From positions 1,116,001-1,180,000 of the forward strand of contig OY769916.1 in the NCBI GenBank assembly GCA_963669265.1: a stretch of 64,000 nucleotides of DNA, written 5' to 3'. The DNA is from SZUA-547 sp963669265. GTDB lineage: Bacteria; Pseudomonadota; Alphaproteobacteria; Rhodobacterales; Rhodobacteraceae. Of the stretch, positions 46,157 to 55,403 are shown piece after piece. The notes beneath the pieces were generated by a model. That model had not been told where the DNA came from, did not search any database, and was given only the letters and a program-made list of their open reading frames with translations. The stretch's first letter is position 1; each line of letters opens with the position of its first letter. The position numbers and the translations under genes were made by a program.

Positions 46157-47005
46157 TCAGTTCGCCGCGTTGAGCGCCCAGTCGTATTGCGTGCCGGTCA
46201 ATGCGCCGATCTTTGTCAGCTGCGAGGCCAGTTCCGGCGAGGCGCGCGCTTTGAGATGCGCGATCACCGCCTTCTCGCCGCCGCCGAAATCCTCGATGAA
46301 CCAGTCGTAAATGCGGGACACCGTCACTTCGCCGTTTCTGATCTCCACACCGCGCGGATTATTGACATAGGCCGACGCCGCCATGTTCAGACTGGCGTCG
46401 ATCCCCTCTGCAGAAAACGGCGCCTGCAGCAGGTTGGGGCATCCCACAGACGCGCAATTCAGCACATAGTGGATCCGGGCGTCGTTCCAAATTGGCCGCA
46501 GGATCCGATGCTCGATATCGTTGAGGCTGATCTCCTCGCCCTCGACCGTCGCGAGCTTGGCGTCCCAGGGACCGATGGCGAACAGGCCCGGGGAGATGTC
46601 GATGTCGCGAATGCTCTCCACCGGATAATGATCCAGGATCAGATCCACCGTCAGCGCGTTGTAAAAATTGATCCAATAGGCCATCTGCTGATCGCGGGAC
46701 AGCTTGCTAACGGCGGTCTCTTGCAGCTGTCCGAGATACCCGTCCAGAACGGCTCGATCCTCGCCGGTGAATGCGCCATAAGCGACCCGGTTCACCCCGG
46801 CGGCGTCGGTTTTCACATGCCGGGACAGCAACTGACCCCACGCTCCGTGATCGACCGTCAGCGTCGAATTGGGATCGTTGGCCGTCCAGATCCGCCAGAG
46901 ATCCGCGCTGGGCGCAAACCACCGCTCGCCGGAGCCGAACGCCGGGAGCACGGCGAGAAGAGCGACCAACGCCGCGGATTTCAGGAGGTTGCGCACGGAT
47001 CTCAC
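46157..47005 (-). CDS. Exported DUF547-domain protein
   Basis: This 282-residue protein has a signal peptide (LLKSAALVALLAVLPAFGSG) and a DUF547 domain over about residues 75-215, with the family's characteristic ISPGLFAIGPWDAK and RIHYVLNCASVGCPNL segments. The conserved cysteines and histidine suggest an enzymatic fold, but the activity of the family is not established. It precedes the radical SAM gene in position but starts 88 bases from the end of nothing else on its strand, so operon membership is unclear. Confidence 0.88.
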   Translation of the reverse strand: MRSVRNLLKSAALVALLAVLPAFGSGERWFAPSADLWRIWTANDPNSTLTVDHGAWGQLLSRHVKTDAAGVNRVAYGAFTGEDRAVLDGYLGQLQETAVSKLSRDQQMAYWINFYNALTVDLILDHYPVESIRDIDISPGLFAIGPWDAKLATVEGEEISLNDIEHRILRPIWNDARIHYVLNCASVGCPNLLQAPFSAEGIDASLNMAASAYVNNPRGVEIRNGEVTVSRIYDWFIEDFGGGEKAVIAHLKARASPELASQLTKIGALTGTQYDWALNAAN

Positions 47006-47098
47006 TCGCCTCTTAAGATTGCGTCCTGCCCTGAATTGGAGGCGCTTGGCGCCAACTTCAATTCACGCGCCATGACGAATGCGACAGCTTGATTTCAA

Positions 47099-48493
47099 TC
47101 AGACGCCGTCGCGGTTCGCCTTGGGCACTCTGACCGCGTGCGCCTGAGACCGCAATCGGCCTTTCAGACGTTTGAATGGCATGTCCCTCACATCGGATTG
47201 CTCAGGCGTATTGGACCACTCTCCTGTCGCGGCGCTCCAATACTTCTGGCCGGAAGTCGTCATTCCGCGCGCCGGTTCGAAGACATACTGATCGCGCTGC
47301 GCATTGTGTTCGCACATTGAAACGGGACCGTTCTCGGCGATGACCATGAACACGCAACATTCGCAGCGGTCACAGTCCAGCTGCTTGGAATCCATGAAAT
47401 TGTGGATCAGGAATGCGAGCCGGTGGGCGCGGAGGCGCGACCTGCCCAGCCCGCCGCGAATGCGCCAGAGCCGGTCCAGCATATAGCCCGCCGTCCTGAA
47501 GGCCAGAAGCGGACGCCGGATCGCCACCCGGAGCGCAGTCCGCGCTATATCGATATAGCCGTCGCGGCGGCGCTCGACTTGCTCCAACGCCTCGAACACA
47601 TCCGCCACCAGCCTGCAATCGTTAAGCAACGACGCGGCTTTGTCGCCGGCCACCAGCATGGACGCGTAGCGGTTGCAGTCCTCATGCCCGACCGCCGCCG
47701 CGCCAAAATCCAGCGGCGTCTCGACGCCCGCGCTGAGCGCCGCCTCGACCCGTTTCAGCGAGATATCGTCAGGGCGGTCCCGCAGCAAACCGCGCCCCGC
47801 CGCCGCTTGCAGCTGAAACGATGCGAGCGTCACGTGCGCGGCCTGAGAGCGGAAGAACCGCGCTAGCGCCGGTAGTTCCTCAACATTGCCGGCAAAGATC
47901 GTGGTGTTGAACAGTACCCGGATCCCGAGACCGTCCGCCCGCCGGATGTACTCTTCGCGCAATGGGTTCAGCGAGACTTCGGTCGCATAACCCTTGCGTT
48001 CCTGGGTGAGATCTACATGAAAGGCGACATCGTCCAGACCCGCCTCTGCAAGACGGGCGAGCAGGTCCCGCGTCGCCTTGATTCCGTTGGTCATCAGGCA
48101 GGATCGCATCCCGCGTTTTCGGATTTCCCGGCACAAGGCCTGCAGGTCCTCGACGGTTCTGAGCGTCGCATCGCCGCCGGTGATCTGAACCGACACCCCG
48201 CGACCATAGTGGCGCTCGACGATATCCAGCCTGCGAAACAGCACTGGCAACGGCACGTCATGCGCCATCTCGGCCTTGTCGGAGAGGTAGCACAGCGTGC
48301 AGTCCAGATTGCATCGCTGCGTAACCTCCAGCGCGACGCAGGCCATCGGATAAAACCGTCCGGCGGTCTGACCCGGGCCAAACTGCCCATGTCGGCTGAG
48401 AACGTCGCGGAGCGGGCGCCGCTGATCCTCAATAGCGGCGCCAGCGTCGTCGTCATCCACGGCGGCGATTTCGCTGGCGGGCGCGTAGTTCAC
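47099..48493 (-). CDS. Radical SAM protein with C-terminal cysteine cluster
   Basis: This 464-residue protein has the radical SAM cluster CNLDCTLC at residues 61-68 and the SAM-binding ITGGDATLR segment, so it should cleave S-adenosylmethionine to start radical chemistry. Near the C-terminus a cysteine-rich segment (DCDRCECC, then MCEHN) resembles an auxiliary SPASM-like iron-sulfur site. Such enzymes often modify peptides or proteins. I found no convincing short precursor peptide gene beside it, so the substrate is unknown. It reads toward the DUF547 gene, 93 bases away on the same strand. Confidence 0.88.
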   Translation of the reverse strand: MNYAPASEIAAVDDDDAGAAIEDQRRPLRDVLSRHGQFGPGQTAGRFYPMACVALEVTQRCNLDCTLCYLSDKAEMAHDVPLPVLFRRLDIVERHYGRGVSVQITGGDATLRTVEDLQALCREIRKRGMRSCLMTNGIKATRDLLARLAEAGLDDVAFHVDLTQERKGYATEVSLNPLREEYIRRADGLGIRVLFNTTIFAGNVEELPALARFFRSQAAHVTLASFQLQAAAGRGLLRDRPDDISLKRVEAALSAGVETPLDFGAAAVGHEDCNRYASMLVAGDKAASLLNDCRLVADVFEALEQVERRRDGYIDIARTALRVAIRRPLLAFRTAGYMLDRLWRIRGGLGRSRLRAHRLAFLIHNFMDSKQLDCDRCECCVFMVIAENGPVSMCEHNAQRDQYVFEPARGMTTSGQKYWSAATGEWSNTPEQSDVRDMPFKRLKGRLRSQAHAVRVPKANRDGV

Positions 48494-48653
48494 GGCGCTT
48501 TCCTACTGCAGACAGATCGATAAGGGCGTCGCATGCAGGGTAGGCGCGTCCGCGCGCAAGTCGGCTCACTTCTCAGAGTTGGGGATGACATCTTCGAGAG
48601 CGCGCGCATCTTGGGCGCACAGGCCTCTGTATCTCGCTAAAGCGTCGGCATCG

Positions 48654-50471
48654 TCACCAACTGGTGTCGCCTTGCTGAAAAAGGCTGATCGCCGTCTGGA
48701 ACTTTCCGGCGATCGTATTCGCCTGCGTCGCCCGGACGGCGATGATCTCCGCCGACGCCGAATCCGGTGGAGAGGCGTATTGGTCATAGGATTGCTTGGC
48801 CAGCGCGCGCTGCGTCCAGGCCTGACCGTAGACTTGCTTGGCTTTCGCTTCGTCCTGCTGGGTCAGCGCGTTGGCCTTGCCGACCAGATTTGGATTGGCC
48901 CATCCAGCGGCGTAGGCCGCCTCCATCGCCTGCTCGTAGCCCCGCAGCGTCGCGATCAGGTCTTTCGCGGCCTTCTCGGCCATATGGGACTCGACCTTCT
49001 TCGGCGGAGTCACGCCGGGCACTTCCCCCGTTGGACCGGTGCCTGTCGCCGTCGGGTTCTTCTTCACATATTCCGTCACATCCATACTGAACTGGTCGGC
49101 GCCCGCGCCGGCGCCCACGAACAGCTTGGGGCCGGGGCGAATCTCGGCCCAAAGAAGATCCTCGTAAGTCTTCACCGGCCACATCTTTGAGACGCCTTTT
49201 TCTTTGCCCCCGATCTCCGCGGCGAACTGGAAACCGACTTTCAACTCGCCCTTGAGCGAGATCTTGATCGGAAGGCCGAGATCGATCGTGTAATCTCCGG
49301 GATTGTCGAGATCGATCAGCGCTTTGGCGCCGAGCTCCTCATATCCTTCGAGCTCCCCCTCGCCTTTGATGTACTCAATCCTGACGCCGGTTTCGGTGCC
49401 CGGGAATTTGAAACCGCTGCCTAGTCCGACGCCGACGGCGCCCGACGTCATGATCCGAAAGCCGAGCGAGACGGTGCGCTTCTTCACCGGCCCGCCCGGT
49501 GCCTCGATGCCGGCCTTGATGCCAGCCGAATAGACGAAGGGCGGCAAAGGCGCGACCACTTCTTCATCGATGAATTTCAGCAGCGGTTTCACGTTGGTGA
49601 TCTTGCCGCTGGCGTCGGTCTCGATCTTTACGTCGATCAGGTCCGAAGTGAATGTGGTCTCGGATCCTCCGCCCGCATCCGCGTCGTCTTCCGCGCTATC
49701 GTCGTCGGTGTCGGCGTCTTCGTCGTCCTCCGACTCTTCTTCGTCTACAAAGGTGAACTTGCGATCCTGCTTGGGCGTCTTGTCGATCAGTTCGGTCAGC
49801 CCGCCGGATCCGTCATCGGAATCGGAATCCGCGCCACCGCCATTTCCGCTAAATCCACCGAACGGTTCGAACCCGTCACCGCCCCCGTCAGCACCACTGT
49901 CGCCGCCACCGCCGCCAATCTTCTCGAACGCGCCGCCGCCGACATCACCGCCGCCGGTCCCGCCTTCCGTCTCGCCGCCTGTTCCACCACCCGCGCCTCC
50001 TCCGCCGGTGAGCGCGCCCCAGGTCTTGCCGCCCGGATCCACCCGGCCATCGGCAAAGCCGAGGTTGGATTGTTGGAACTTGGTGATCGCACCGATCGTT
50101 TTCGGGCCGATCAGGCCGTCCGGCTCCAGACTTGCCCCGTGATCATTCAGAAGCTGCTGAACCGACTGGACATCCCCTTCCGCATTCTTGCCGCCAGCGC
50201 CGACAGGCCCGGTCAGCGGAGCGACGGGCGGGTTCGCATCCGCCTCCTGCGCGCCTGTTTCGCCCTCTCCGCCAGAGGCGCCGTTCATGGATTCAATACG
50301 GCTCCGGGCTTCGGCGATTTTCTCTTCGATCTGCGCCAGAACCGATCGCTCTTCGGGCGTCACTCCGCCCTCGGCGGTAAGTTTGCGGGCAAGCTCCTGC
50401 AGCTTTCCATCGAGCAACAGAATGCGTTTATTCGCCGCTTCGATATCTAGGATCACCGCATCGTTCGCCAT
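48654..50471 (-). CDS. Peptidoglycan-binding-domain protein with Gly/Asp-rich linker
   Basis: This 605-residue protein begins with a helical segment (residues 1-65), then a PG_binding_1-type domain at about 98-155 (VQQLLNDHGASLEPDGLIGPKT). A long low-complexity linker (about 155-275) is rich in Gly, then Asp/Glu. The C-terminal part (about 280-520) looks beta-rich, and a helical tail follows. No signal peptide is visible, so export, if any, would use another route. Similar domain mixes occur in contractile injection and other envelope-acting proteins, but no such machinery is encoded nearby. Confidence 0.75.
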   Translation of the reverse strand: MANDAVILDIEAANKRILLLDGKLQELARKLTAEGGVTPEERSVLAQIEEKIAEARSRIESMNGASGGEGETGAQEADANPPVAPLTGPVGAGGKNAEGDVQSVQQLLNDHGASLEPDGLIGPKTIGAITKFQQSNLGFADGRVDPGGKTWGALTGGGGAGGGTGGETEGGTGGGDVGGGAFEKIGGGGGDSGADGGGDGFEPFGGFSGNGGGADSDSDDGSGGLTELIDKTPKQDRKFTFVDEEESEDDEDADTDDDSAEDDADAGGGSETTFTSDLIDVKIETDASGKITNVKPLLKFIDEEVVAPLPPFVYSAGIKAGIEAPGGPVKKRTVSLGFRIMTSGAVGVGLGSGFKFPGTETGVRIEYIKGEGELEGYEELGAKALIDLDNPGDYTIDLGLPIKISLKGELKVGFQFAAEIGGKEKGVSKMWPVKTYEDLLWAEIRPGPKLFVGAGAGADQFSMDVTEYVKKNPTATGTGPTGEVPGVTPPKKVESHMAEKAAKDLIATLRGYEQAMEAAYAAGWANPNLVGKANALTQQDEAKAKQVYGQAWTQRALAKQSYDQYASPPDSASAEIIAVRATQANTIAGKFQTAISLFQQGDTSW

Positions 50472-50991
50472 CGCACTTCCCGCCGGGATTTCCGTTCAAA
50501 CTCGCGCGATAGTATACAATTTTTGGCGACTTTCGCGAAGTTGCCCGCTCCTATCTCCCAGCGGCAAACGTCGGCATTATTGTAAAGTTGGATGGGATAG
50601 CGACGAAAACGGAAAAGAATGGCGCCTGATGCGACTAATAACGACGCTCGCGGACGACTAAGCGGCATCCAATTCTAACGCCGCCACGGCGCGTAAAGTT
50701 TAACTCTAAATGTGAAGTGGCGCGTCGACGAGGATTAGCGCCTGCGACCTCTGCCTTTGGCGAGGCACTGAGTTTTTTTGACTCAGGGACGTCACACTTC
50801 ACACAGGGTGCGCGCCAAGTTGGCCCGCAGCGCTTTTAAACGTCACTCAAATTGATGTGGTGTGGCCCCTGCTCACCGTCCACGCCATCAGACGCCATCG
50901 CGCCGAAGTTTTCGACACCGTACCGGCGCGAGCTAAATGGCCAACCAGCTCCGCCATGTTCGCGTCGCTGTCGCCGACCTCTCCAAAGAAA
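50472..50991. other. Gene-free stretch between two minus-strand genes
   Basis: No gene is supported in these 520 bases. A small hairpin, CTGAGT with its complement around a T-rich seven-base loop (50768-50786), is the only structure noticed. The right end adjoins the stop of the LacI-type gene, and the left part must include the promoter of the peptidoglycan-binding-domain gene. Confidence 0.6.
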
Positions 50992-52017
50992 CTAATCAGA
51001 CACAGCGCTCATCCGTGGCGCGCCGGTCGTATCGCGGATCACATGTTGCGCCGGAACCAGCGAGACAGTCACCGGCATGTCGGGCTCTCGTATCCGGTCG
51101 AGCATCACACGGGCGAGCTTGCGGCCAAGGTTATAGGGCGACACCGCCATCGTCGTCAGCGGCGGCGTGGCGAAAGCGGCGTCCTGAACGTCGTCAAACC
51201 CCACAACAGAGACGTCTTCACCGGGTTGCAGGCCAAGCCGCTGCAATGCGAGACATGCCCCCAGCGCCACCATGTCGCCATTCGAGACGACCGCCGTCAC
51301 TTCGGGATGCGCCTCTCTCAACTCCGTCATCGCCTGAAGGCCCGAAACTTTACCGTCCGGCGAGTCCCAAACGATCGGCGCGCACAAATTGTGGCGCGCC
51401 AGCACGCGTTTGTACCCCGCAATTCTCTCGCGCCGGACCCCGAAATTCGCCATGCCGCCAATATACGCGATATGTCGATGCCCGAGATCGACCAGGTGCT
51501 CCGTCGCGGTCTCCACAGCTTCCGTATTCTGAATGCCCACATGGTCGAAACTCGCGGCTTCGAGCCGACGCAGGAATGTCACCGTCGGGATCTTGTGGGC
51601 CACCAAAAGATCACACGTGTCCTTGGGAGTATCTTGGGCCGGCACCCATAGCAGCCCGCCGCGCGAGCTTCGGATGAAGGCCTCGATATTTCGCCTCTGG
51701 CGGTCCACGTCGTCGCGGGAATCGAGGATTGAAACCAGATAGTTCTCGGACTCCAAAAGGTCGCTGACCCCGCTGATCACCTCAGCATTGAACGGGTTGG
51801 CGATCTGATGAATGGCGAAGCCAATCTCCCGATTCTCGCCCGACCGCATGGACGCCGCCCGACCGTCGGGCAGGTAATGCAGCTTTCGGGCGGCCTCCAG
51901 CACTTTCTTGCGGGTTTTGTCCGAAATCCGGCCCGTTCCACGCATGACCTGACTGGCCGTCGCCGTCGATACCCCGGCTGCTTTCGCAACGGTTTCAAGC
52001 TTCGGTTTTTCCGCCAT
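50992..52017 (-). CDS. LacI-family regulator of the sugar ABC operon
   Basis: This 341-residue protein has a LacI helix-turn-helix (TVAKAAGVSTATASQVMRGT, residues 6-25) and a periplasmic-binding-protein-like effector domain. It is divergent from a sugar ABC transporter, glycoside hydrolase and isomerase operon. Two palindromes with a central CG, one next to its own start and one nearer the transporter genes, are likely binding sites. The effector is expected to be the imported glycoside or its free sugar. Confidence 0.92.
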   Translation of the reverse strand: MAEKPKLETVAKAAGVSTATASQVMRGTGRISDKTRKKVLEAARKLHYLPDGRAASMRSGENREIGFAIHQIANPFNAEVISGVSDLLESENYLVSILDSRDDVDRQRRNIEAFIRSSRGGLLWVPAQDTPKDTCDLLVAHKIPTVTFLRRLEAASFDHVGIQNTEAVETATEHLVDLGHRHIAYIGGMANFGVRRERIAGYKRVLARHNLCAPIVWDSPDGKVSGLQAMTELREAHPEVTAVVSNGDMVALGACLALQRLGLQPGEDVSVVGFDDVQDAAFATPPLTTMAVSPYNLGRKLARVMLDRIREPDMPVTVSLVPAQHVIRDTTGAPRMSAVSD

Positions 52018-52034
52018 GCACTGCTTTCAGAACC

Positions 52035-52054
52035 TAGATTTATCGATTTATCTA
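52035..52054. promoter_or_regulatory. Imperfect LacI-type operator near the regulator gene
   Basis: A 20-base palindrome centred on CG with eight of ten pairs matching (TAGAT...ATCGAT...ATCTA) lies 18 bases upstream of the regulator start. It suits autoregulation. Confidence 0.5.
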
Positions 52055-52143
52055 ACAACGCCCATCAAAAGATGGCTTCTTAAGGGCTTCGACCGATTTC
52101 TGCCACTTATGATCCATATTGTCCAGAAACAACCGATTGACAT

Positions 52144-52163
52144 ATGATATAACGTTATATCAT
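52144..52163. promoter_or_regulatory. Perfect 20-base LacI-type operator
   Basis: ATGATATAAC followed by its exact reverse complement forms a perfect palindrome with a central CG, 147 bases before the receptor start. Its centre is 109 bases from the imperfect site near the regulator gene. It probably overlaps the promoter of the transporter operon. Confidence 0.7.
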
Positions 52164-52309
52164 TATGATTGAGAAATCGCCCACTCGCTCGATTCGGGGC
52201 CAGACCCGATCCGGCGCAAAGGATGATCAGATCGAGCGCGGCCGCCCGTGGGACATGGGCGCTGCGCAGGCGCAAAGCGGCGCGATAACCGGCCGCAAGG
52301 GAGGAAGAC

Positions 52310-53578
52310 ATGAAACTAGGATTGAAACTGGCGGTCGCCGCGACCGGATTGACAGCCATTGCATCGGCATCGACGGCCCACGCGGATGTCCTGTTTTGGT
52401 CGACGCAGGCCAAGCCTGTCGAGGAAGCGCAGGCCATGCGTGAAAACGTGCTGGAGGGTCATGGCGACGAGGTCGACTACCAGCCGAACGACGGCGGGCC
52501 TTGGCTGACGCGTTTGAACGCGGAGCTGCAAGCGGGCTCAGGCTCGATCGGCCTTCTCGGCGCGCTTCACGGCAACTTTTCCGCGATGAACCCTGACGAT
52601 CTGGTCGATGTGTCGGATCTCGGCGTCGGCGCCTCCAGCGAGACGTTCAACAACCTGTCCAAGCTCGGCACCGACAGCGCGCAATACATTCCCTGGATGC
52701 AGGCCAGCTATATCATGGCGGCCAACAAGAAGGCGCTCCCCCATCTTCCCGAAGGCGCAGATGTCAACGCGCTCACCTATGACCAGCTGATCCAGTGGGC
52801 GGCAAATGTGAAAGAGGCTGAGGGCGAGAGCAAATTCGGCTTCCCCGCCGGCCCGAAAGGGCTGAAGCACCGCTTCTTCCAAGGCTATCTTTATCCTTCG
52901 TATACCAATGGCGTCGTGCGCACATTCGCCTCGGACGCGGCGGTGACGGCGTGGGAAAAGTTTCTTGAGCTTTGGGCTGTGACCAATTCGGGCTCGACGA
53001 ACTTCTCCTTCATGCAAGAGCAACTTCTGTCCGAAGATGTCTGGATCGCTTTTGACCACACGTCTCGTTTGGCGGCCGCTTTCAACGAGCGCCCGGACGA
53101 CTTTATCGCCTTTCCGGCTCCCGCCGGACCGACCGGGCGGGGCTTCATGCCGGTTCTGGCCGGTGTGGCGATCCCCCGGACAGCGCCCGATATGGAGGCG
53201 TCCAAGGCGCTCGTCGCCTATCTGATGAAGCCGGAGACCCAGATCGCGACGCTGCGCGCGACCAACTTCTTCCCGGTCGTGGATGTCGACCTGCCGGACG
53301 ACTTGCCGCCGTCGGTCAAGGCCGCCGGGGCCGCGGTCGCCACGATGAGCGCCTCGCCCGACGCCAATCCCGGTCTGCTGCCGGCGGGCCTAGGCGACAA
53401 GGGCGGCGACTTCAATCGGGTCTTCGTCGATACGTTCGAGCGCATCGTTCTGGCGCGTCAGCCCATTCGCGCGGTGCTTGACGACCAGAGGGAAGAACTG
53501 CGTGAGATCATGGAGGAGACTGGCGCGCCGTGCTGGGCGCCGGACGCCCCATCTGAAGGCGCCTGTCCGGTCGAGTAA
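52310..53578 (+). CDS. Sugar ABC transporter substrate-binding protein
   Basis: This 422-residue family 1 extracellular receptor has a signal peptide (LKLAVAATGLTAIASASTAHA, cleavage near residue 24) and a two-lobed receptor fold (NDGGPWLTRLNAELQAGSGS, YIPWMQASYIMAANKKALPH). GGGAGGAAG precedes the ATG. It heads an operon with two permeases, an ATPase, a glycoside hydrolase and a mannose-type isomerase, so a small glycoside is the likely ligand. Confidence 0.92.
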   Translation: MKLGLKLAVAATGLTAIASASTAHADVLFWSTQAKPVEEAQAMRENVLEGHGDEVDYQPNDGGPWLTRLNAELQAGSGSIGLLGALHGNFSAMNPDDLVDVSDLGVGASSETFNNLSKLGTDSAQYIPWMQASYIMAANKKALPHLPEGADVNALTYDQLIQWAANVKEAEGESKFGFPAGPKGLKHRFFQGYLYPSYTNGVVRTFASDAAVTAWEKFLELWAVTNSGSTNFSFMQEQLLSEDVWIAFDHTSRLAAAFNERPDDFIAFPAPAGPTGRGFMPVLAGVAIPRTAPDMEASKALVAYLMKPETQIATLRATNFFPVVDVDLPDDLPPSVKAAGAAVATMSASPDANPGLLPAGLGDKGGDFNRVFVDTFERIVLARQPIRAVLDDQREELREIMEETGAPCWAPDAPSEGACPVE

Positions 53579-53618
53579 GCCTCGTCCGAACGCGATCCAC
53601 TTACTTCTCTCAAGATTT

Positions 53619-53640
53619 TCCGGGCCAATCTGGGCCCGGA
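53619..53640 (+). promoter_or_regulatory. GC-rich hairpin after the sugar receptor gene
   Basis: TCCGGGCC and its exact complement flank a six-base loop in the 111-base gap between receptor and permease genes, with no T-run. It is probably an mRNA-protecting or partial-termination hairpin that raises receptor relative to permease. Confidence 0.55.
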
Positions 53641-53689
53641 CGCCCAAGGTCTCCGCTCGATTTACGGGACCTCAGGAGGGAGCTATCCA

Positions 53690-54538
53690 ATGAACCCGCG
53701 GCTTTTGCCCTATGTGCTGATCTTACCGGTCACGCTGTTTCTTTGCCTGTTCTTCGTCTATCCGTTCGTGCTCGTCGCAATGCAGGCTTTCAGCGTCGAC
53801 GGAGGTGGGTTTTCACTCGAAAACTTCCACGACGTGGTCGGCCACTGGAAATTCCCGATCTCGATGCAGAACACGCTTCTGCTGGCTCTGGCGGTCGTGC
53901 CGCTGCAGCTCGCCCTGTCGCTGACCATGGCCACGATGGTCAACAAGATGAAACGCGGGCGCGATATGATCCTTTATATCTGGACCATCCCGCTTGGAAT
54001 TTCAGACCTTGCCGCCGGCATCATCTGGCTGGCGATCTTTGAGCAGTCCGGGTTCCTCAATTCGATGATGAGCGGGATCGGCGTGATCGACCGCCCGGTG
54101 AACTTCCTGTCATTCGAGCATCCGGGCGTCGTGTTCATCGCGATCGCTCTGGCCGAGATCTGGCGCGCCACCGCAATCATGCTGGTCATTCTCGTCGCCG
54201 GCATCGGGCTGATCCCGAAGGAATACTATGAAGCGGCCGAAGTCTTCGGCGCGTCGCCCTGGAAGCGCTTCCTGAAAGTGACGCTGCCGCTTTTGCGCCC
54301 GTCGCTGCAAACGGCGCTGATCCTGCGGGTCATTCTGGCGTTCGAGGTATTCGCGGTGGTGGCTGCGCTTGGCGGCACGCTGTTCCCGGTCCTCATGGGT
54401 GAAACCTACGCCTACCAGTTCGACCTCTTGAACAGCGGCGCGGCTGCGGCGATGGCGCTCATCATCCTGGCCATCTCAATTGGCTCCACCTTGATCATCC
54501 TACGCGCACTTCGCGTTCCGAAGGGAGCCACGATATGA
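53690..54538 (+). CDS. Sugar ABC transporter permease (MalF-like)
   Basis: This 282-residue membrane protein has six predicted helices, beginning PYVLILPVTLFLCLFFVYPFV, and the EAA coupling loop PKEYYEAAEVFGASPWKRF at about residues 180-198. It pairs with the next gene product, whose start overlaps its stop by four bases. GGAGGGAGC precedes the ATG. Confidence 0.93.
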   Translation: MNPRLLPYVLILPVTLFLCLFFVYPFVLVAMQAFSVDGGGFSLENFHDVVGHWKFPISMQNTLLLALAVVPLQLALSLTMATMVNKMKRGRDMILYIWTIPLGISDLAAGIIWLAIFEQSGFLNSMMSGIGVIDRPVNFLSFEHPGVVFIAIALAEIWRATAIMLVILVAGIGLIPKEYYEAAEVFGASPWKRFLKVTLPLLRPSLQTALILRVILAFEVFAVVAALGGTLFPVLMGETYAYQFDLLNSGAAAAMALIILAISIGSTLIILRALRVPKGATI

Positions 54539-55374
54539 CCGACGCGACCGTCACACCCCCAGCAGACAAAACCCGCGAGTCCGGCCGGTTTCTCTATACG
54601 GCTTCGGTGGTTCTGCTCTGCGCCTGGGTGATCGTTCCGCTCTACTTTCTGCTGATCAACGCGTTTTCCTCTCCGGAAGCGGTTCAGGCGTTCCCCAAGT
54701 CGTTCATCCCCGAATTCGACATGGGCAGCATGACCTTCTTCGCCAACTTCGAGGGCATGCTGACGGCGCTGAAGAACTCGGGCCTCGTCGCATTGATGAC
54801 GATGATTATGTCGATCGTCATCGGGGCGCCGGCGGGATACGCCCTGTCGCGGTTCGACTTCCGGGGCAAGGAGATGTTCCGCCTTCTGGTCCTGCTGACG
54901 CGCGCGTTTCCCCTGCCGCTTCTCGCGTTGCCGCTTGCGGTGATGTTCATCCAGACCGGTCTGGACGACACCGTGTTCGGTCTGGCGCTGGTCCACACGA
55001 CGCTTGCGGTGCCCTTCGCGGTGCTGATCACCTTCTCGCTGTTTTCCGGCATCCCGGTCGAACTGGAGGAAGCGGCTTGGACCCTGGGCTGCAACCGACT
55101 GACGGCGTTCACCAAGGTGATCCTGCCGCTGATCCTGCCCGGCATCACCGCCTCGGCGATTTTCGCCTTCGTCATCTCGTGGAACGAGGTCTTCGCCGCC
55201 GCGGTGCTGACGATCGAGAACCGGACGCTCACCGCGTTCCTGCTGCAGAACCTCGACACCTCGCCGCTGCACCTGAAGTTCGCAGGCGGATTCATTCTGG
55301 TCGTGCCGGCGCTCATCTTCATCTTCGCCGTGCGCAAATACCTCTTCGCGATGTGGGGCATCGCCAACCGCTGA
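54535..55374 (+). CDS. Sugar ABC transporter permease (MalG-like)
   Basis: This 279-residue membrane protein has six predicted helices, beginning FLYTASVVLLCAWVIVPLYF, and the EAA loop PVELEEAAWTLGCNRLTAF at about residues 173-191. It is translationally coupled to the upstream permease and followed after 29 bases by the ATPase gene. Confidence 0.93.
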   Translation: MTDATVTPPADKTRESGRFLYTASVVLLCAWVIVPLYFLLINAFSSPEAVQAFPKSFIPEFDMGSMTFFANFEGMLTALKNSGLVALMTMIMSIVIGAPAGYALSRFDFRGKEMFRLLVLLTRAFPLPLLALPLAVMFIQTGLDDTVFGLALVHTTLAVPFAVLITFSLFSGIPVELEEAAWTLGCNRLTAFTKVILPLILPGITASAIFAFVISWNEVFAAAVLTIENRTLTAFLLQNLDTSPLHLKFAGGFILVVPALIFIFAVRKYLFAMWGIANR

Positions 55375-55403
55375 ACGCGGTTGCCATTAAAGGAGCCAAA
55401 GAT

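Noticed and set aside
48494..48653. Possible precursor peptide gene beside the radical SAM gene
   Set aside because: No short frame with a start signal, leader-like sequence or Cys/Gly core is visible in the 160-base gap.
50768..50786. T-rich hairpin as a terminator
   Set aside because: The T-run lies in the loop and not after the stem, and the stem has only six pairs, so it does not fit an intrinsic terminator.
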